Below are positions 1 to 10,515 of a stretch of DNA of 64,000 nt, one piece after another. The DNA is from Panicum virgatum. Taxonomy: Eukaryota; Streptophyta; Magnoliopsida; Poales; Poaceae. The position numbers and the translations under genes are program-made. Below the pieces are notes generated by a model. The model worked only from the letters and a program-made list of their open reading frames with translations, did no database searches and had not been told where the DNA came from. Position 1 is the first letter of the stretch, and each line of letters begins with the position of its first letter. The DNA is taken from the NCBI RefSeq assembly GCF_016808335.1, contig NC_053137.1, forward strand, positions 48,413,781-48,477,780, read 5' to 3'.

Positions 1-1621
1 AGAATGAGAAATTTTATTTCCACAACTTAAAAATAACACCCTACCCAATAGTAGTGGTGTTAATATGCTATTTCAGATAAAGAATTCTTGTCCTCAAATT
101 TTGATCTCGGTGATGGGTTTTCATTCTACGAATTGAAACTCATCGAGTTAAAAGGAAGGGGTATTATGGTTACTACAAAGGCATACTTGGAAAAGATTCT
201 AAAGAAATGATGTATGCATATGAATAAACTCATGCCTATTCCTATCGTCAAGGGTAATAGTTTTGGGAATCTTAGTGTTCCAGGAACCAATGTGAAATGG
301 AAATAGTTCCAAATGCTTCAGCTGCTGGAAGCTTTATAGGCGCGCAAGTAAAGAACTTACCCTGACATATTTTGTTTATCCGGGTTATTTTGGCAAAAGT
401 TCAATCCAGATATAGATCACTGGAATAAAATTGAGAATGTCGGCCTCATGCTAAGTTGGAAAGATCAAGTACTCTCAAAAGATTGTGAGTACAAAAGTAG
501 AACATGTGAAATGTGTAGCGAAATCCACAATTGTCACTAACTTTCACACTTGGAGGTTTTGTGTGGAAAAGCTCCAAAATGAAACAATTATCATCAATGT
601 GATGCAAAGGCATGGTATAGCATGATACGAGGCCGAGAGACAGGCAAAATGGTTAAGGGAATCTGTACCCGGAGTTGATAATGGTTGACAACAACAATAA
701 CCATTAAAGTAGTATGCTCCTATGACAATGAGTCAAGTGTGGTGCCAAACACATTGACACAAAGTTATACGTTGTAAAGGAGAAAGTCTGGAATCATGAT
801 GAAATGCATTGAGTATAAATGACAGAAAGTGTCTGCGGATCTGCTTGCTAAAGGCTTGCCGCCCAGTGTGTATAGAGAACACACAGTCGACATGGGTTTA
901 TGGTATAGCCTATGTTTTCCGGACAATAAAGGGTCCAAAGTTAAAGGATCTGTTTCAGAACAGAGACGTGTATTGTAGCTGCTGAATCTATCGGCAACTG
1001 ATCGTGACGATGAAGCTGCTCTATGCATTAATCTGTGATGAAATATGAAAAGGAATAAAAGATATAAAGTTGAAAGAATAAGGTGAGATCAAGGGGGAGA
1101 ATGTTGGATTGATCTCCACCAGTTGGCCCAACGGCCATCTGGGCCCTTGACTCGCGTCCTGATCGGGGACGCCCAGCCCAACACGGCTGGTGGGCCCCCA
1201 TCGCGCAGTGCCATATAAAACAGAGAGGTGGGGTTGGTGGCTCGTGATACGAGGTTCGTCGCCGCCACTATTCCCACCGTCCTAACCCTAGACCGATCTG
1301 AGAGGGAGGCGCTGAAGCGATGGAAAGCCGCCACCAGTCCCGGCAGAGGCACCGCGACGAGCCGCCTCTGCTCCACGCCGACACTGCACCTCTACTCCGA
1401 CGGACTTCGACGTCTGCAGCGGCGCCATGGCAGGTGGCAACGGCGGGTACCAGCAAGATTTTTCTCCACGGTTAAAGGTTTCAACCCTCTGACCTACTCC
1501 TAGGCGATCTAAAGTTTTTAACAAAAACCACACTTCTTTGCATTGCGCTCGTATAATAGTACCACACATAATTTGCGCTATTGATCAGAAGCCTACATTT
1601 TTTTGGCCTACACAATCAACA
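1..1621 (+). mobile_element. Ty1/copia retrotransposon, decayed 3' end with 3' LTR
   Basis: The left 1.08 kb is a heavily mutated copy of the end of a copia pol gene. Near 165-290 the C-terminal RT stretch is recognisable (KAYLEKILKK, then PIVKG). Around 640-900 the RNase H end is visible, including peptide remnants like SVCGSAC and REHTVDMGL that match the 'ADPLTKGL..REHV..MGL' ending usual for Tnt1-like elements. Every frame carries several stops. A polypurine tract (AAGGGGGAGAA, 1091-1101) precedes an LTR of 520 bp (1102-1621) that opens TGTTGG and closes CAACA. The 5' part lies outside the window, so the target duplication cannot be tested. Certain as copia, not assignable to a named family. 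Confidence 0.85.
1102..1621 (+). repeat. 3' LTR of the copia element
   Basis: A 520-bp LTR with terminal TGTTG/CAACA, directly behind a polypurine tract. A TATA-like CATATAAAA at about 1210 could be the LTR promoter, with an inferred transcription start just downstream. It ends 388 bp before the start codon of the MIZ1-like gene and points the same way. Confidence 0.8.
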
Positions 1622-1923
1622 TTGCCATCATCTGCCTTTATCCGACCGGGTGCTTCCGCATGTCAAATCGAGAGAGCGCCAATCTTTTTTTCTATGGAAG
1701 AAACAATGTGTCCAGAATGACAACTTTATAGTGAAGCCTCTAGATAGGTTGTTATAGACTTACAGCTCGGATGGAACCGTGGAAGCATCTGTTGTCAGGT
1801 TACACTCAGATCCAACGTACAACAATCCAACATGGGTATCGGTAAGACTCCAATAGCAATGTCAATGAACAGCCCAGCAACGAGACCTTCCAACTTCTTT
1901 CCCGTCCCCTGTCGTATGGCTGG
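1622..1923. other. Intergenic spacer between copia LTR and MIZ1-like gene
   Basis: About 300 bp with no recognisable gene or repeat. It forms the proximal promoter region of the MIZ1-like gene. An ATG at 1832 is in frame with that gene, but it lies upstream of the TATA box and is unlikely to be in the mRNA. Confidence 0.4.
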
Positions 1924-1931
1924 CTATATAT
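1924..1931 (+). promoter_or_regulatory. TATA box of the MIZ1-like gene
   Basis: CTATATAT lies 78 bp upstream of the ATG at 2009. This is the usual distance for a short 5' leader and supports choosing the ATG at 2009 over the in-frame ATG at 1832. Confidence 0.55.
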
Positions 1932-2008
1932 CCTCACGAGCGCCCCCTTTGCTTCAGAGAAAAGCAACACGGCGCTCTCACTTCACCAGCTCGAACTCTC
2001 TCCCCAAA

Positions 2009-2743
2009 ATGCCGTCTTTCATCGACGGCCCCACCTTGCGCGCGCTGCTCCGGTCGTCCACCAATGGGCGCCGTACGAAGATCTCGGACGGCGGCGGCGG
2101 CGGCGGCGGCGGCGGGATCTTCAAGATGTTCAAGCTCATGCCCATGCTCTCCTCCGGGTGCAAGATGGTGGCGCTGCTCGGCAAGCACAACCGCGCGCTC
2201 CTGGCCGACCACGCCACGACGGTGACGCTGTTCGGGCACCGGCGCGGCCGCGTGAGCCTGGCCATCCACGAGGACACCCGCGCGCCGCCGCTGTTCCTGA
2301 TCGAGCTGCCCATGCTGACGAGCGCGCTGCACCGGGAGATCTCGTCCGGGGTGGTCAAGCTGGCGCTGGAGAGCGACACCCGCAGCGCGCGCCGCCGCCT
2401 CGTGGAGGAGTACGTCTGGGCCGTCTACTGCAACGGCCGCAAATCCGGGTACGCCATCCGCAGGAAGGAGGCCTCCGACGACGAGCGCCACGTGCTGCGC
2501 CTGCTGCGCGGCGTGTCCATGGGCGCCGGCGTGCTCCCGGCGGCCCCCGAGAAGGACGGCGGCGGCGCGCCCGCGGGACCCGACGGCGAGCTCACGTACG
2601 TGCGCGCCCGCGTCGAGCGCGTCGTTGGGTCCAAGGACTCGGAGGCCTTCTACATGATCAACCCCGAGGAGGGTGGCAACGCCGGCGGCGAAAGTGGTGG
2701 CGGCGCGCCGGAGCTGAGCATTTTCCTAGTAAGGATGAAATGA
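2009..2743 (+). CDS. MIZU-KUSSEI1-like protein (MIZ1 family, DUF617)
   Basis: Intronless gene for a 244-residue protein. It begins MPSFIDGPTLRALLRS, followed by a low-complexity run of nine glycines (residues 28-36) encoded by a CGG-type microsatellite. The MIZ1/DUF617 domain runs from about residue 37 to the end: the conserved TLFGHRRGRV (73-82), FLIELPMLTSALHREI (96-111), a basic WAVYCNGRKSGYAIRRK block (137-153), and the family's diagnostic end EAFYMINPE then ELSIFLVRMK (212-244). Length is normal for the family. The founding Arabidopsis member MIZ1 is an ER-associated protein needed for root hydrotropism; paralogues are mostly uncharacterised, so the role here is inferred only at family level. 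A glycine-rich insert (residues 221-233) sits just before the conserved end. Confidence 0.93.
   Translation: MPSFIDGPTLRALLRSSTNGRRTKISDGGGGGGGGGIFKMFKLMPMLSSGCKMVALLGKHNRALLADHATTVTLFGHRRGRVSLAIHEDTRAPPLFLIELPMLTSALHREISSGVVKLALESDTRSARRRLVEEYVWAVYCNGRKSGYAIRRKEASDDERHVLRLLRGVSMGAGVLPAAPEKDGGGAPAGPDGELTYVRARVERVVGSKDSEAFYMINPEEGGNAGGESGGGAPELSIFLVRMK
2090..2116 (+). repeat. GGC trinucleotide microsatellite inside the MIZ1-like CDS
   Basis: Nine consecutive GGC codons encode polyglycine in the MIZ1-like protein. Such a tract is prone to length change and could be polymorphic. Confidence 0.8.
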
Positions 2744-3700
2744 GCAAACCATGCATATTATTACTGCTACTACTATGTATACATATATAGGGCATCTTAC
2801 TACATATATATTAATTGTTTTCACTTCGTGACTCTGAACATATATGTAATTGATTTTGTGAACTAGATGGTGTATATTTCCATGTTAGATAGTAATTGAT
2901 TTTGTGAATCGTGGGATCAAATCCAGGGTGCGAATGAATTAGTTATAGAGGATTAATAAAAAAACCTTGTAATAAAGTTTTTTTTTACCGTGCGCATTCT
3001 TTCTCTTCTTTTCAGAAAAGAAAAGATGAATCATTCCAGTTTAGTGATTTTTGCTCTATTATTGTGAGATAGGACACGGGAAGTGTTAGGCCAGGGTTTG
3101 CGTTGTCAACGTGTCATGGATCATGTACGTTAGCACGTACTATTACCATAATAATTTCTCGCTCTTAAGTGAGCCATGTGGAATCTGGTAGCTAGGCACA
3201 GTGGGTAGAATTATCGAGTTTGGGCACCACTTTCCTTCTACATGTTTAAGTTTGGCATGAAGGCTGAAGGCTAGGCTGTCTTTGGAGTTTGGACAACAAA
3301 AATGTCAAGACTGAAGCTTCATTGAATACAAATAAAGTAGATTTTTTCCATCTAAGAAGAAAAGATGCTCAGCTTTGCGAGTTATCGAAAAAGAATATGA
3401 GATAGATTCATTATTGTTTCATCTTTGACATATAGTACAAATCAAGCATGTCATACAATGGTGTTTCTTGGTCAAATACATTTTTTGTTATTAGCAAAAG
3501 TGGTGAAATTCAATTGGAAAACAACATACAAAACGGTGTCTATATGTATCTTCTTTTCCCCTTCCTATCCCATAGCCACGCCATGGATAATAAAGTTACT
3601 TGTGGATATCATCTATCAGATACTCTAGTCCATATACTCAGGAGTATGGAGTTCTCAATCTACCATTAGTATGTCCAACTATTTCAAACACCATTTGCTT
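2744..3700. other. 3' UTR and spacer downstream of the MIZ1-like gene
   Basis: AT-rich sequence with AATAAA-like signals at about 2957-2976 that could end the MIZ1-like transcript. I see no gene or classified repeat in the rest. Confidence 0.4.
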
Positions 3701-4800
3701 TGTATGAACACCTCATTGAGGAAATGAGCTACAAAGGCAAGTGATTCTGCTGTACCAGCAAAATGCTTTGATTCTTTGTGTTTTCTTATCATTTACATTG
3801 CCCAAAAATGCGAAGCCACGGGTTAGCGAATCTGGAGAATTTGTCAACCGGACTACTGCATCCCAACCCAAGTAGGCAAGTACCGGGCATGCATAAAGGG
3901 TCGGAACTCTGATGCCATGCATGTTACAGCTTTCAGAGAAGGTAGGTGCGTGCACAAAAATGAAGTGTCTCATCAGAACATCGATGTGTGAAAGGACTTC
4001 TGAACTAACGGCAACTTTCTGGAATCGATAGGGCTACTTGGAGTACAATCTCTCACTAGGGCCCTGTTTAGTTTTTTACATGTAAACACAAAAAAGCCGT
4101 AAACGCATTAAAGTGAAAAGGAATCTTGTTAATTTGAAGTACTAAATAAAGTCTATTTACAAAACTTTTTGCATTGTTGGGCTGTAAATCGCGAGACGAA
4201 TCTAATGAGCCTACTTAATCCATGATTTACAACAGTGATACTACAGTAACCATCCGCTAATTATTGATTAAACATGGATTAATTAGTATCATTAGATTCG
4301 TCTCGCGATTTACAACCCATCTATGCAAAAAGTTTTGCAAATAGACTTCATTTAGTACTTCAAATGCCATGTTTACATCTTTACACATTTTTGCAAAATG
4401 AACTAAACACACCCTAGGTATGATCCTTACTTTTTCCATGCCATGTGGATAACAAGTAAAGCAGGTTCTTCCAGAGATTCGATCGAGAGAGAGAGAGTGC
4501 AAAACTAAATTCTCCGACACCTGCTCCTGTATTTCGACTGCTTCACTGTGGAATGAAATTTCGCAATCTACTGTTTGCCGACCGCTGTGGAGCAACAGGT
4601 AGTTGTCATCCTCGCAGATGGCAGAACTCATACCAGCACCAGCAGTGATGGAAGCGCTATGGATCAGCGGCAGCATCAACACAGCATGGCCGATGCATGC
4701 CCCTTGGACAGGATCTGGTCCTGGAAAATTAAGATGGTTCATATTCAGTGGGGTTGCTCCGTCTTTCAATCAAGAGGGGCAACCTATACATGCAGTCCAT
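3701..4800 (-). pseudogene. Unrecognised minus-strand coding-like relic split by a MITE
   Basis: On the minus strand, open stretches lie on both sides of the MITE at 4059-4414: about 4769 down to 4415, and about 4058 down to 3713, followed by a frame change near 3765. The peptides look protein-like (for example LMRHFIFVHAPTFSES and RGFAFLGNVNDKK), but I recognise no family, no ATG-to-stop gene can be built, and frames differ between the blocks. This could be a decayed gene that the MITE landed in, or chance open frame. No function is assigned. Confidence 0.25.
4059..4414. mobile_element. Foldback-type MITE (356 bp)
   Basis: The element opens GGGCCCTGTTTAGTT and closes AACTAAACACACCC, flanked by TA on both sides. 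Most of its length is inverted: the block at about 4135-4210 (GTCTATTTACAAAACTTTTT and CGCGAGACGAATCTAATGA) recurs in reverse complement at about 4285-4365. It has no coding capacity. This TIR type is very common in grass genomes; I do not assign the superfamily. Confidence 0.8.
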
Positions 4801-6492
4801 GATGGGCCACAATGATCGATCTGCCTTGAGGGGATTTTCCTCCTTTTATTAGGGGATCTTTTTATTCTCTTTCTTCAAGAGTGAACTTAGCATGCGATGG
4901 ATTCTGTCATTCTGAAGTGGCTTTTGTCAGAGTTCAGATCAGAAAAAGGGCGTGTTTTATAGAGACGAAAAATAAGAAAGAGAGCGTTCGGAAAAGTCTC
5001 CAAATATTTTTAATTACAGATTTTTATACCCGGCATCTCTAAACACGAATCTCTAAACACAAATCGGGCCAAACTACTACGTCACCCTCATGTGCTCGAC
5101 CGTCGGATCTCGGCCGGAGATTGATCGGACAGTTCAACCGTGAGCTCGATCAACAACTATGGTTTCTAGAGTTTTCTCGCGATCGCCAGCCTCCCTACTA
5201 ATGGTTTGGGTTAAAATGGTTTTTATGCTGCTTCTACAAAAAGAGATGGGAACCAATAAATTATTAACAACATCTCCAACCATTAAATCATATAAGTTTG
5301 CCAACAAATTTTGTAGAGTTGGTGCGAGCTCCTACCTTTTAAGAGCTGGATTATCAGTTAATTTCAGTTAATCAGTTGGTTTTGGAAGCATTTAATGAGG
5401 AGCAATATCTGCATCAATCTATCCTGAAAAGTTAATATCTTCAGGACATATGGAATAAAACACTAGATAAATTCAATAACAATGGAGATTTATCTTTAAT
5501 TTTTTTTCTTTTGTGATTTCTTGTATGCCTTCCATCATTTAATTAGCATCACTTACTATAGACGACGAGGTACATAAAACTTGTAACCCATCTGTCATAA
5601 AAGGGTGAACTTTCATTGAAGGAAGAAGAAAGCACATAACAGGAGTCATGTGTTAATTAAGCCCAAAAAATCCTAATGGTTTGAATACATATGAAGTACA
5701 TAGTTTTTTCTTTAGAAAAAGGGCAGGAGTTGATTGCTATTATTAGAAACCAAGTTTTAAAAAGTGCATGCGACATAATCATTCTAGATAATCGAAGTGC
5801 CACTCCAAACATATACATCAACAACATATCAGCACATCGAGAATATATATATCATCATTACTACGATCACCTAAAAGTACCAAATCATAACTAGTTCTTG
5901 GAGATAAAACCACAAAGAATAGAACTTGAAAAGGCAAAAATAAATCTTCCATCCATCCGCTAGGAACCACAAGAACCCTTCCTTCTTGCTATCTAAGAAA
6001 GCTTATAGAATTTAGAGCAACAAATCTTACGATTACTTCAAGAACATGTGAAAGCCTGAAATTAAATCACAACTCTAAGAGAGAGGGCCGAATACTAGAA
6101 TTTTTTTTGAGAACACATGATATTAGAAGTTAAGTATTGTTTAATCTAGATTACACTGGATCAAGGGTTCCACCTACGTAGCCTCAATTTAGAACTATGG
6201 TAAAGCCTCATTATGATGCTGTCAAGAAGGGAATGATATTAATAACCACCACCGTAGCCTAACTCAATTGATGAATTAGATTGAGAGACTCCACTTATGT
6301 TGTTTTGCCTCATTACACCTCAATTTTTTCGTGGCAGAAAAAATAGTAGAGAAGAAACAAGATGAGAAGAGGATGGACGATACCACAACAGAACAAGTTC
6401 ACGGACACTGACAGCCAATGTAAGGATGGAAGTGTCGATTCACTTGAGGTGCGGTAGTTCGCCTCTTGACGTGGGAAAGTTTATCTCAATCA
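4415..6492. other. Intergenic, no gene recognised
   Basis: AT-rich spacer. Short open frames on both strands show no recognisable domain. A GA microsatellite stretch is at about 4486-4498. No element with clear termini is seen. Confidence 0.4.
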
Positions 6493-6497
6493 CTAAC

Positions 6498-7717
6498 TGT
6501 TATCGCCATAAATTAATAGGGTTAATTAATGGGCCGCGAGCAAGTTGAGCTTAAAGCAGGAATTAAAGAAGGCTTGTGAATCGGCTCCTGCGTGAGTGTT
6601 TGAGCCATGTGGGCTATGTATCTTTAGATTTAGTTCAGTTTGGGTTAAAGATAGAGTCCGATTTGGACACGTTGGTTTAGATTGTTTTCCAAGTCTCCGG
6701 ACTATAAATATGTACCCTATAATATTCGTAAGGAAGGAGAACGTCATCACATTTTGCAAACAACAACTCTCGGCGCACCGCCACCCCTAATTCTAGGGTT
6801 TCATCCAAGTAAGCGCCATGCTGCCCTGATCGCTTCTTGCGATCAGGACAGCGTTGTTCTTGCTTTTACCTTGGTATTACTCGTACTGAAGCGTTTTTTA
6901 TGGCGAGTAGTGCTAGTTATCCTGATTTTCGTAGCATGATTTTTAGTAGATTCATCGTACTTTTGTTGCTTATCATCTACGAACATCATGTCATCTCTGC
7001 GCGGTCATGTTTTAATCTTATATTAATTCTCGTTGCATGAAATTAGTCGCGTAGAGATGACACTCTGCTCTTTTTTTATCTAGTAGATCTAATCTGTTAT
7101 GGTTAGTTCTTATACTTAAGAATTGGCATAATATCTGCTAGTTTAGGCCTTGCAAACGGGTTGGACGATCCGGCGACGTATTAGATGCTTTGCCTTGATC
7201 TTAATAGGGATTGATCCGGGAATCGGCTTTCGCTTGTTCTTAGGCCTCTTTTCTGGTCAAGGTTCGGTTATCTTTTACGCTCGTTAGGCCTAACTATGTG
7301 TAGGATGTTCCGATCTAGCAGTGAATCTTTTACCGTCGTGGATTAGATTAGCTAGATTTAATTGAAGCAGTTTTTGCAGTTATTTGCTTTATCCACTACC
7401 ATTTGGATATGCAGATCCAATCTGACACCGAGACTCGATCGGCTCTTTAAAGCCGATGCAAGAGTCGTCCCGGGGAGCCGACCACGGCTCGGACTAATGT
7501 TTACACGTGTCTGTGCTTGTAGTCAAATCGTCAAAGGCACGTTCGCACCCTCCTGATCGGGTATAGATCAGGTGGCACGCCCTGCATCTCCGGAAGCGAC
7601 GGCATGTGCCAGGATCTGGGCCGTTGACCGAGGGACCGGTGCCAGGCAGCGCCCCGGCAGCCTCCCGGCTCCTCGTGTTGCCTGTCACTACTCGCCGGTG
7701 GGTTTTGACCGACAACA
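6498..7717 (+). mobile_element. Solo LTR, family A (1220 bp)
   Basis: Opens TGTTATCGCC and closes GACCGACAACA, flanked by a perfect 5-bp duplication CTAAC (6493-6497 and 7718-7722). A TATA box (CTATAAATA) lies at 6702-6710. No internal region or partner LTR is present, so this is the product of LTR-LTR recombination. The same family recurs at 15081-16303 and in the nest at 45803-56897. Confidence 0.93.
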
Positions 7718-7962
7718 CTAACTTAACTATTTGACGTGGTAGTTAGCACATATCATAGTACATTTGTTTTTGTATTTAACAAAAGAAAAGAAAAAACAGC
7801 TTCAAACAGTAACCAAATGTTGCTCTAGATATTTTTTTAATGGTGGTGTTGCACTAGATATTTTCTCTAGTCATTTTTATGCTTTGGCTTGTTTCGAAAT
7901 TATTAGAAGAGGGGAAGGGTATTTTTCCCCCAAACCGGTTATGTGCTTCATTGTTGTAATCC

Positions 7963-7968
7963 TATAAA
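7963..7968 (+). promoter_or_regulatory. TATA box of the J-like gene
   Basis: TATAAA lies 134 bp upstream of the ATG at 8097, between the solo LTR and the gene. It suggests the gene uses its own core promoter rather than the LTR's. Confidence 0.5.
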
Positions 7969-8096
7969 CCCCCACTGAATTACCGCAGGTTAGGGGATGT
8001 TTACTTGAGAACATTGCTACCCTCACTCAACTCCTCCCACACCGATCTATCCACGCCTCCCCGGGAACCCCAGCCCACCACCCCTCCGCCGTGCCG

Positions 8097-9497
8097 ATGG
8101 ATCCGTACGGCGCCGGCGCCGGCGCCGGCGCCTTGCGTCGGAAGGCGGAGCAGTGGTTGAGCGTGGCCGAGAAGCTCCTGGTGGCGCGCGACCTCGAAGG
8201 GTGTAGGCAGTTCGCCTCACAGGCCCTAGCCTCCGATCCCCACATCCCGGGCGCCGACGAACTCCACGCCGCCGCCGCCACCCTCCTGGCGGCCCAGCGC
8301 CACCGCCGCCCCAACGGTCAGCCCGATCCCTACGGCGTCCTCGGCCTCGACCCCGCGAATCCCGCATCGCGCCACCCGGATGCCATCCACGCACAGTACC
8401 GCCGCCTCGTCACCCTCCTCAATCGCTCCCGCCCCGACCGCCCCTGCTCGCCCGCCTTCGCCGAAGCCGCCCGCCTCGTCGTCGATGCCTTGGCTTTCCT
8501 AATCGATCCCCCTCGTAAATCCGCTCTCGACGCGGAGCTCGATGCCGCCGCCGCCGCTCGCGCATACCACTCCCCCGCTCCAAATCTACCACAGCCGCAC
8601 TCGCAGTCTCCTCTGCCTGCACGCCCAACTCCACCGACGGCTGCTCCCTCTCCACGCCCAACACCGCCGGCGGCTGCTCCCTCCCCACGCCCAACACCGC
8701 CGGCGGCTGCTCCCTCCCCACGCCCAACTCCGCCGCCGGCTGCTCGCACTCAACGGCCAACACAACCCCCGGTGGCTCCCTCCCCGCGGCCGACTCCGCC
8801 GCCGGTCGCTTCCCCTCCGCGGCGAACGCTGCCGCCGGTTGCTTCCCCTCCGCGGCCAACTCAGCGGTCGGTTGCTCCCCAAACACGGCCAGCACCACTG
8901 ACAGTTGCTCCGGCTCCACGGCCTAGTCCACCACCACCACCAATTGCTTCACAAACACAACCAAGTCCGCCGCTACCATCTCCTCCCCAAACGCCGATTG
9001 CTGCAACAGTCCCAGCAGTGCAGTCTGGTGCCGCACCTTCGTCAACTTTCTGGACAGTGTGCTCAGCCTGCTGCCACATGCACCAGTATGACCGCCAATA
9101 TGAGACTCGCAAGCTGCTGTGCCCTAGCTGCCGCCAGACATTTGTAGCCAAGGCAATGGCAGATCCACCTCCTATTGTGCCGGGCACCGACATGTATTAT
9201 TGCACCTGGGGGTTCTTCCCCGTTGGGTTCCCTGGGTGTCCTGGCTTTGAAAGAATGATCAATTCACAGCCACGGGGACCAGATCAGCCGAATGCGCCAT
9301 GGCTTGGTGGCACTGGTGGTGTGAAAGGTAATACTCAGGATAATGCTCAGAATGGGGTGCCACCAGTTAGTGCCCCAGTAGTAGAGGTACCAGTAGAGGT
9401 TCCGGCCGTGACGCCGCCAGCGAAACCAATGAGAGTGAAGGTGGGTGCAAAGAAGCGTGGTCGCCCCAAGGGTAGTAAGAACAAGAAGAAACTGTGA
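8097..9497 (+). CDS. J-domain-like protein with proline-rich repeats, zinc ribbon and AT-hook-like tail
   Basis: Intronless, 466 residues. The first ATG is at 8097; the GTG two codons upstream is not needed. Residues 14-68 are the helical N-terminus usual in plant J-proteins of this type (RRKAEQWLSVAEKLL). Residues 75-148 are J-like (DPYGVLGLDP... VVDALAFLIDPPRKSALDAEL), but the site where a functional J domain has His-Pro-Asp reads Arg-Pro-Asp (112-114). Residues 170-300 are a proline-rich block of imperfect PSPRPTPPAAA-like repeats. A zinc ribbon follows (C322, C325, C342, C345; FWTVC..C...LCPSC). The protein ends in a basic RGRPKGSKNKKK, AT-hook-like. Without His-Pro-Asp, Hsp70 stimulation is doubtful; the basic tail suggests nuclear DNA or RNA contact (inference). 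Confidence 0.88.
   Translation: MDPYGAGAGAGALRRKAEQWLSVAEKLLVARDLEGCRQFASQALASDPHIPGADELHAAAATLLAAQRHRRPNGQPDPYGVLGLDPANPASRHPDAIHAQYRRLVTLLNRSRPDRPCSPAFAEAARLVVDALAFLIDPPRKSALDAELDAAAAARAYHSPAPNLPQPHSQSPLPARPTPPTAAPSPRPTPPAAAPSPRPTPPAAAPSPRPTPPPAARTQRPTQPPVAPSPRPTPPPVASPPRRTLPPVASPPRPTQRSVAPQTRPAPLTVAPAPRPSPPPPPIASQTQPSPPLPSPPQTPIAATVPAVQSGAAPSSTFWTVCSACCHMHQYDRQYETRKLLCPSCRQTFVAKAMADPPPIVPGTDMYYCTWGFFPVGFPGCPGFERMINSQPRGPDQPNAPWLGGTGGVKGNTQDNAQNGVPPVSAPVVEVPVEVPAVTPPAKPMRVKVGAKKRGRPKGSKNKKKL
8627..8905 (+). repeat. Imperfect tandem repeat coding the proline-rich block
   Basis: GC-rich units of about 33 bp built on CTCCCTCCCCACGCCCAAC repeat through this stretch of the J-like gene and produce the PTPP/APSP-rich linker. 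Adjacent units near 8645-8740 are almost identical, pointing to recent slippage. Confidence 0.7.
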
Positions 9498-10316
9498 ATG
9501 CTAATGATGAAGATGATGGTTATGATCATAGACCAGATTGATTAGTTGGAATATGCATTCAATAACATTGCCATTTAGATCAACTGAAGCAGGTTGAATT
9601 CTCATTTTATGTTGATAGGATCTTTCATGAGGAGCATTGCGGTCTTATTGATGGAAGAATTCTTCTTTTCCAGTGGAAGATTTCTCCCTTTTTCTAGATA
9701 ATGCTAATCTCCTGTTTGTGCCACATTGACGTACTTGCTATTATGCTTTAGCTGTCAGCTGTTGTATTTGCTTACTTTCTAATTTCACAGCTGGTCTGGA
9801 GACAGCTGAGTTGTTCTAAAATGATAGGTGAATGCGGCGGGTACTGTTTATTGTACATTTGAGTTTGGTGCTATTGTAACATGTGCTCTGTGTAGGAATG
9901 TTGCATTAAATGAAATGGTTTAAAGCTCTGTTCTTTTAATGTGAATTCTGCTCATGAAATATTTTCTGGTACCAGAATTTTGCAGTTTGCCTGTCCTTGT
10001 TGCATCGTGGCATGATGGAACTCTATTGCCTTTATGACAATTATTAATTTCTCTCATCATGATACTAAATAGCTCATGTTTAATGTTTATTAGTTAGTTG
10101 TATAAGAATTATTGCAATTTAATTCTGCTGAACTTTGATAAAAGACTAAGTGTACACACCGATGATTTCACCAGGACATTGTACCTTCTCCATTGAACCA
10201 CTCTGTTATCATCTTTTTGCTTTGCTGATAGGCTGTTTTGGATGATTGGATCAAGCATGTTTTATGAATAGCTCAGGGCTTCATGCTTTGTTATTTAGTA
10301 TTTAGTTTATAATGTA
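9498..10316 (+). other. 3' flank of the J-like gene with possible out-of-frame coding remnant
   Basis: Just after the stop codon, another frame (9491 onward) reads an acidic peptide (NANDEDDGYDHRPD). After two stops, still in that frame, it runs open for about 36 codons from 9578 to a stop at about 9697. This may be a lost C-terminal extension or simply 3' UTR. Sequence after about 9700 is AT-rich with no gene seen. Confidence 0.35.
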
Positions 10317-10515
10317 AAGAGGGGTAGAGGTAGACCTAAACTGACGTGGGATGAGTCGGTTAAGAGAGACCTTAAGGATTGGAATATCTCTAAAGAGATA
10401 GCTTTGGATAGGAGCGCTTGGAGACTAGCTATCAATGTGCCTGAACCTTGAACTTATTTCTTTCGGGTTTCATCTCTAGCCTACCCCAACTTGCTTGGGA
10501 AAAAAAGAGATAGTA
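10317..10515 (+). mobile_element. LINE 3'-end fragment
   Basis: Translates to RGRGRPKLTWDESVKRDLKD and on to DRSAWRLAINVPEP, the recognisable C-terminal end of a family of grass LINE reverse transcriptase ORFs. After the stop comes the usual 3' tail (GTTTCATCTCTAGCCTACCC, then an A-rich end). 5'-truncated, as is normal for LINE insertions. Confidence 0.7.

Noticed and set aside
1832..2008. ATG at 1832 as start of the MIZ1-like protein
   Set aside because: It lies upstream of the TATA box at 1924, and the extra 59 residues are not MIZ1-like.
8091..8096. GTG as start codon of the J-like gene
   Set aside because: An ATG lies two codons downstream in a normal position; eukaryotic nuclear genes rarely start at GTG.
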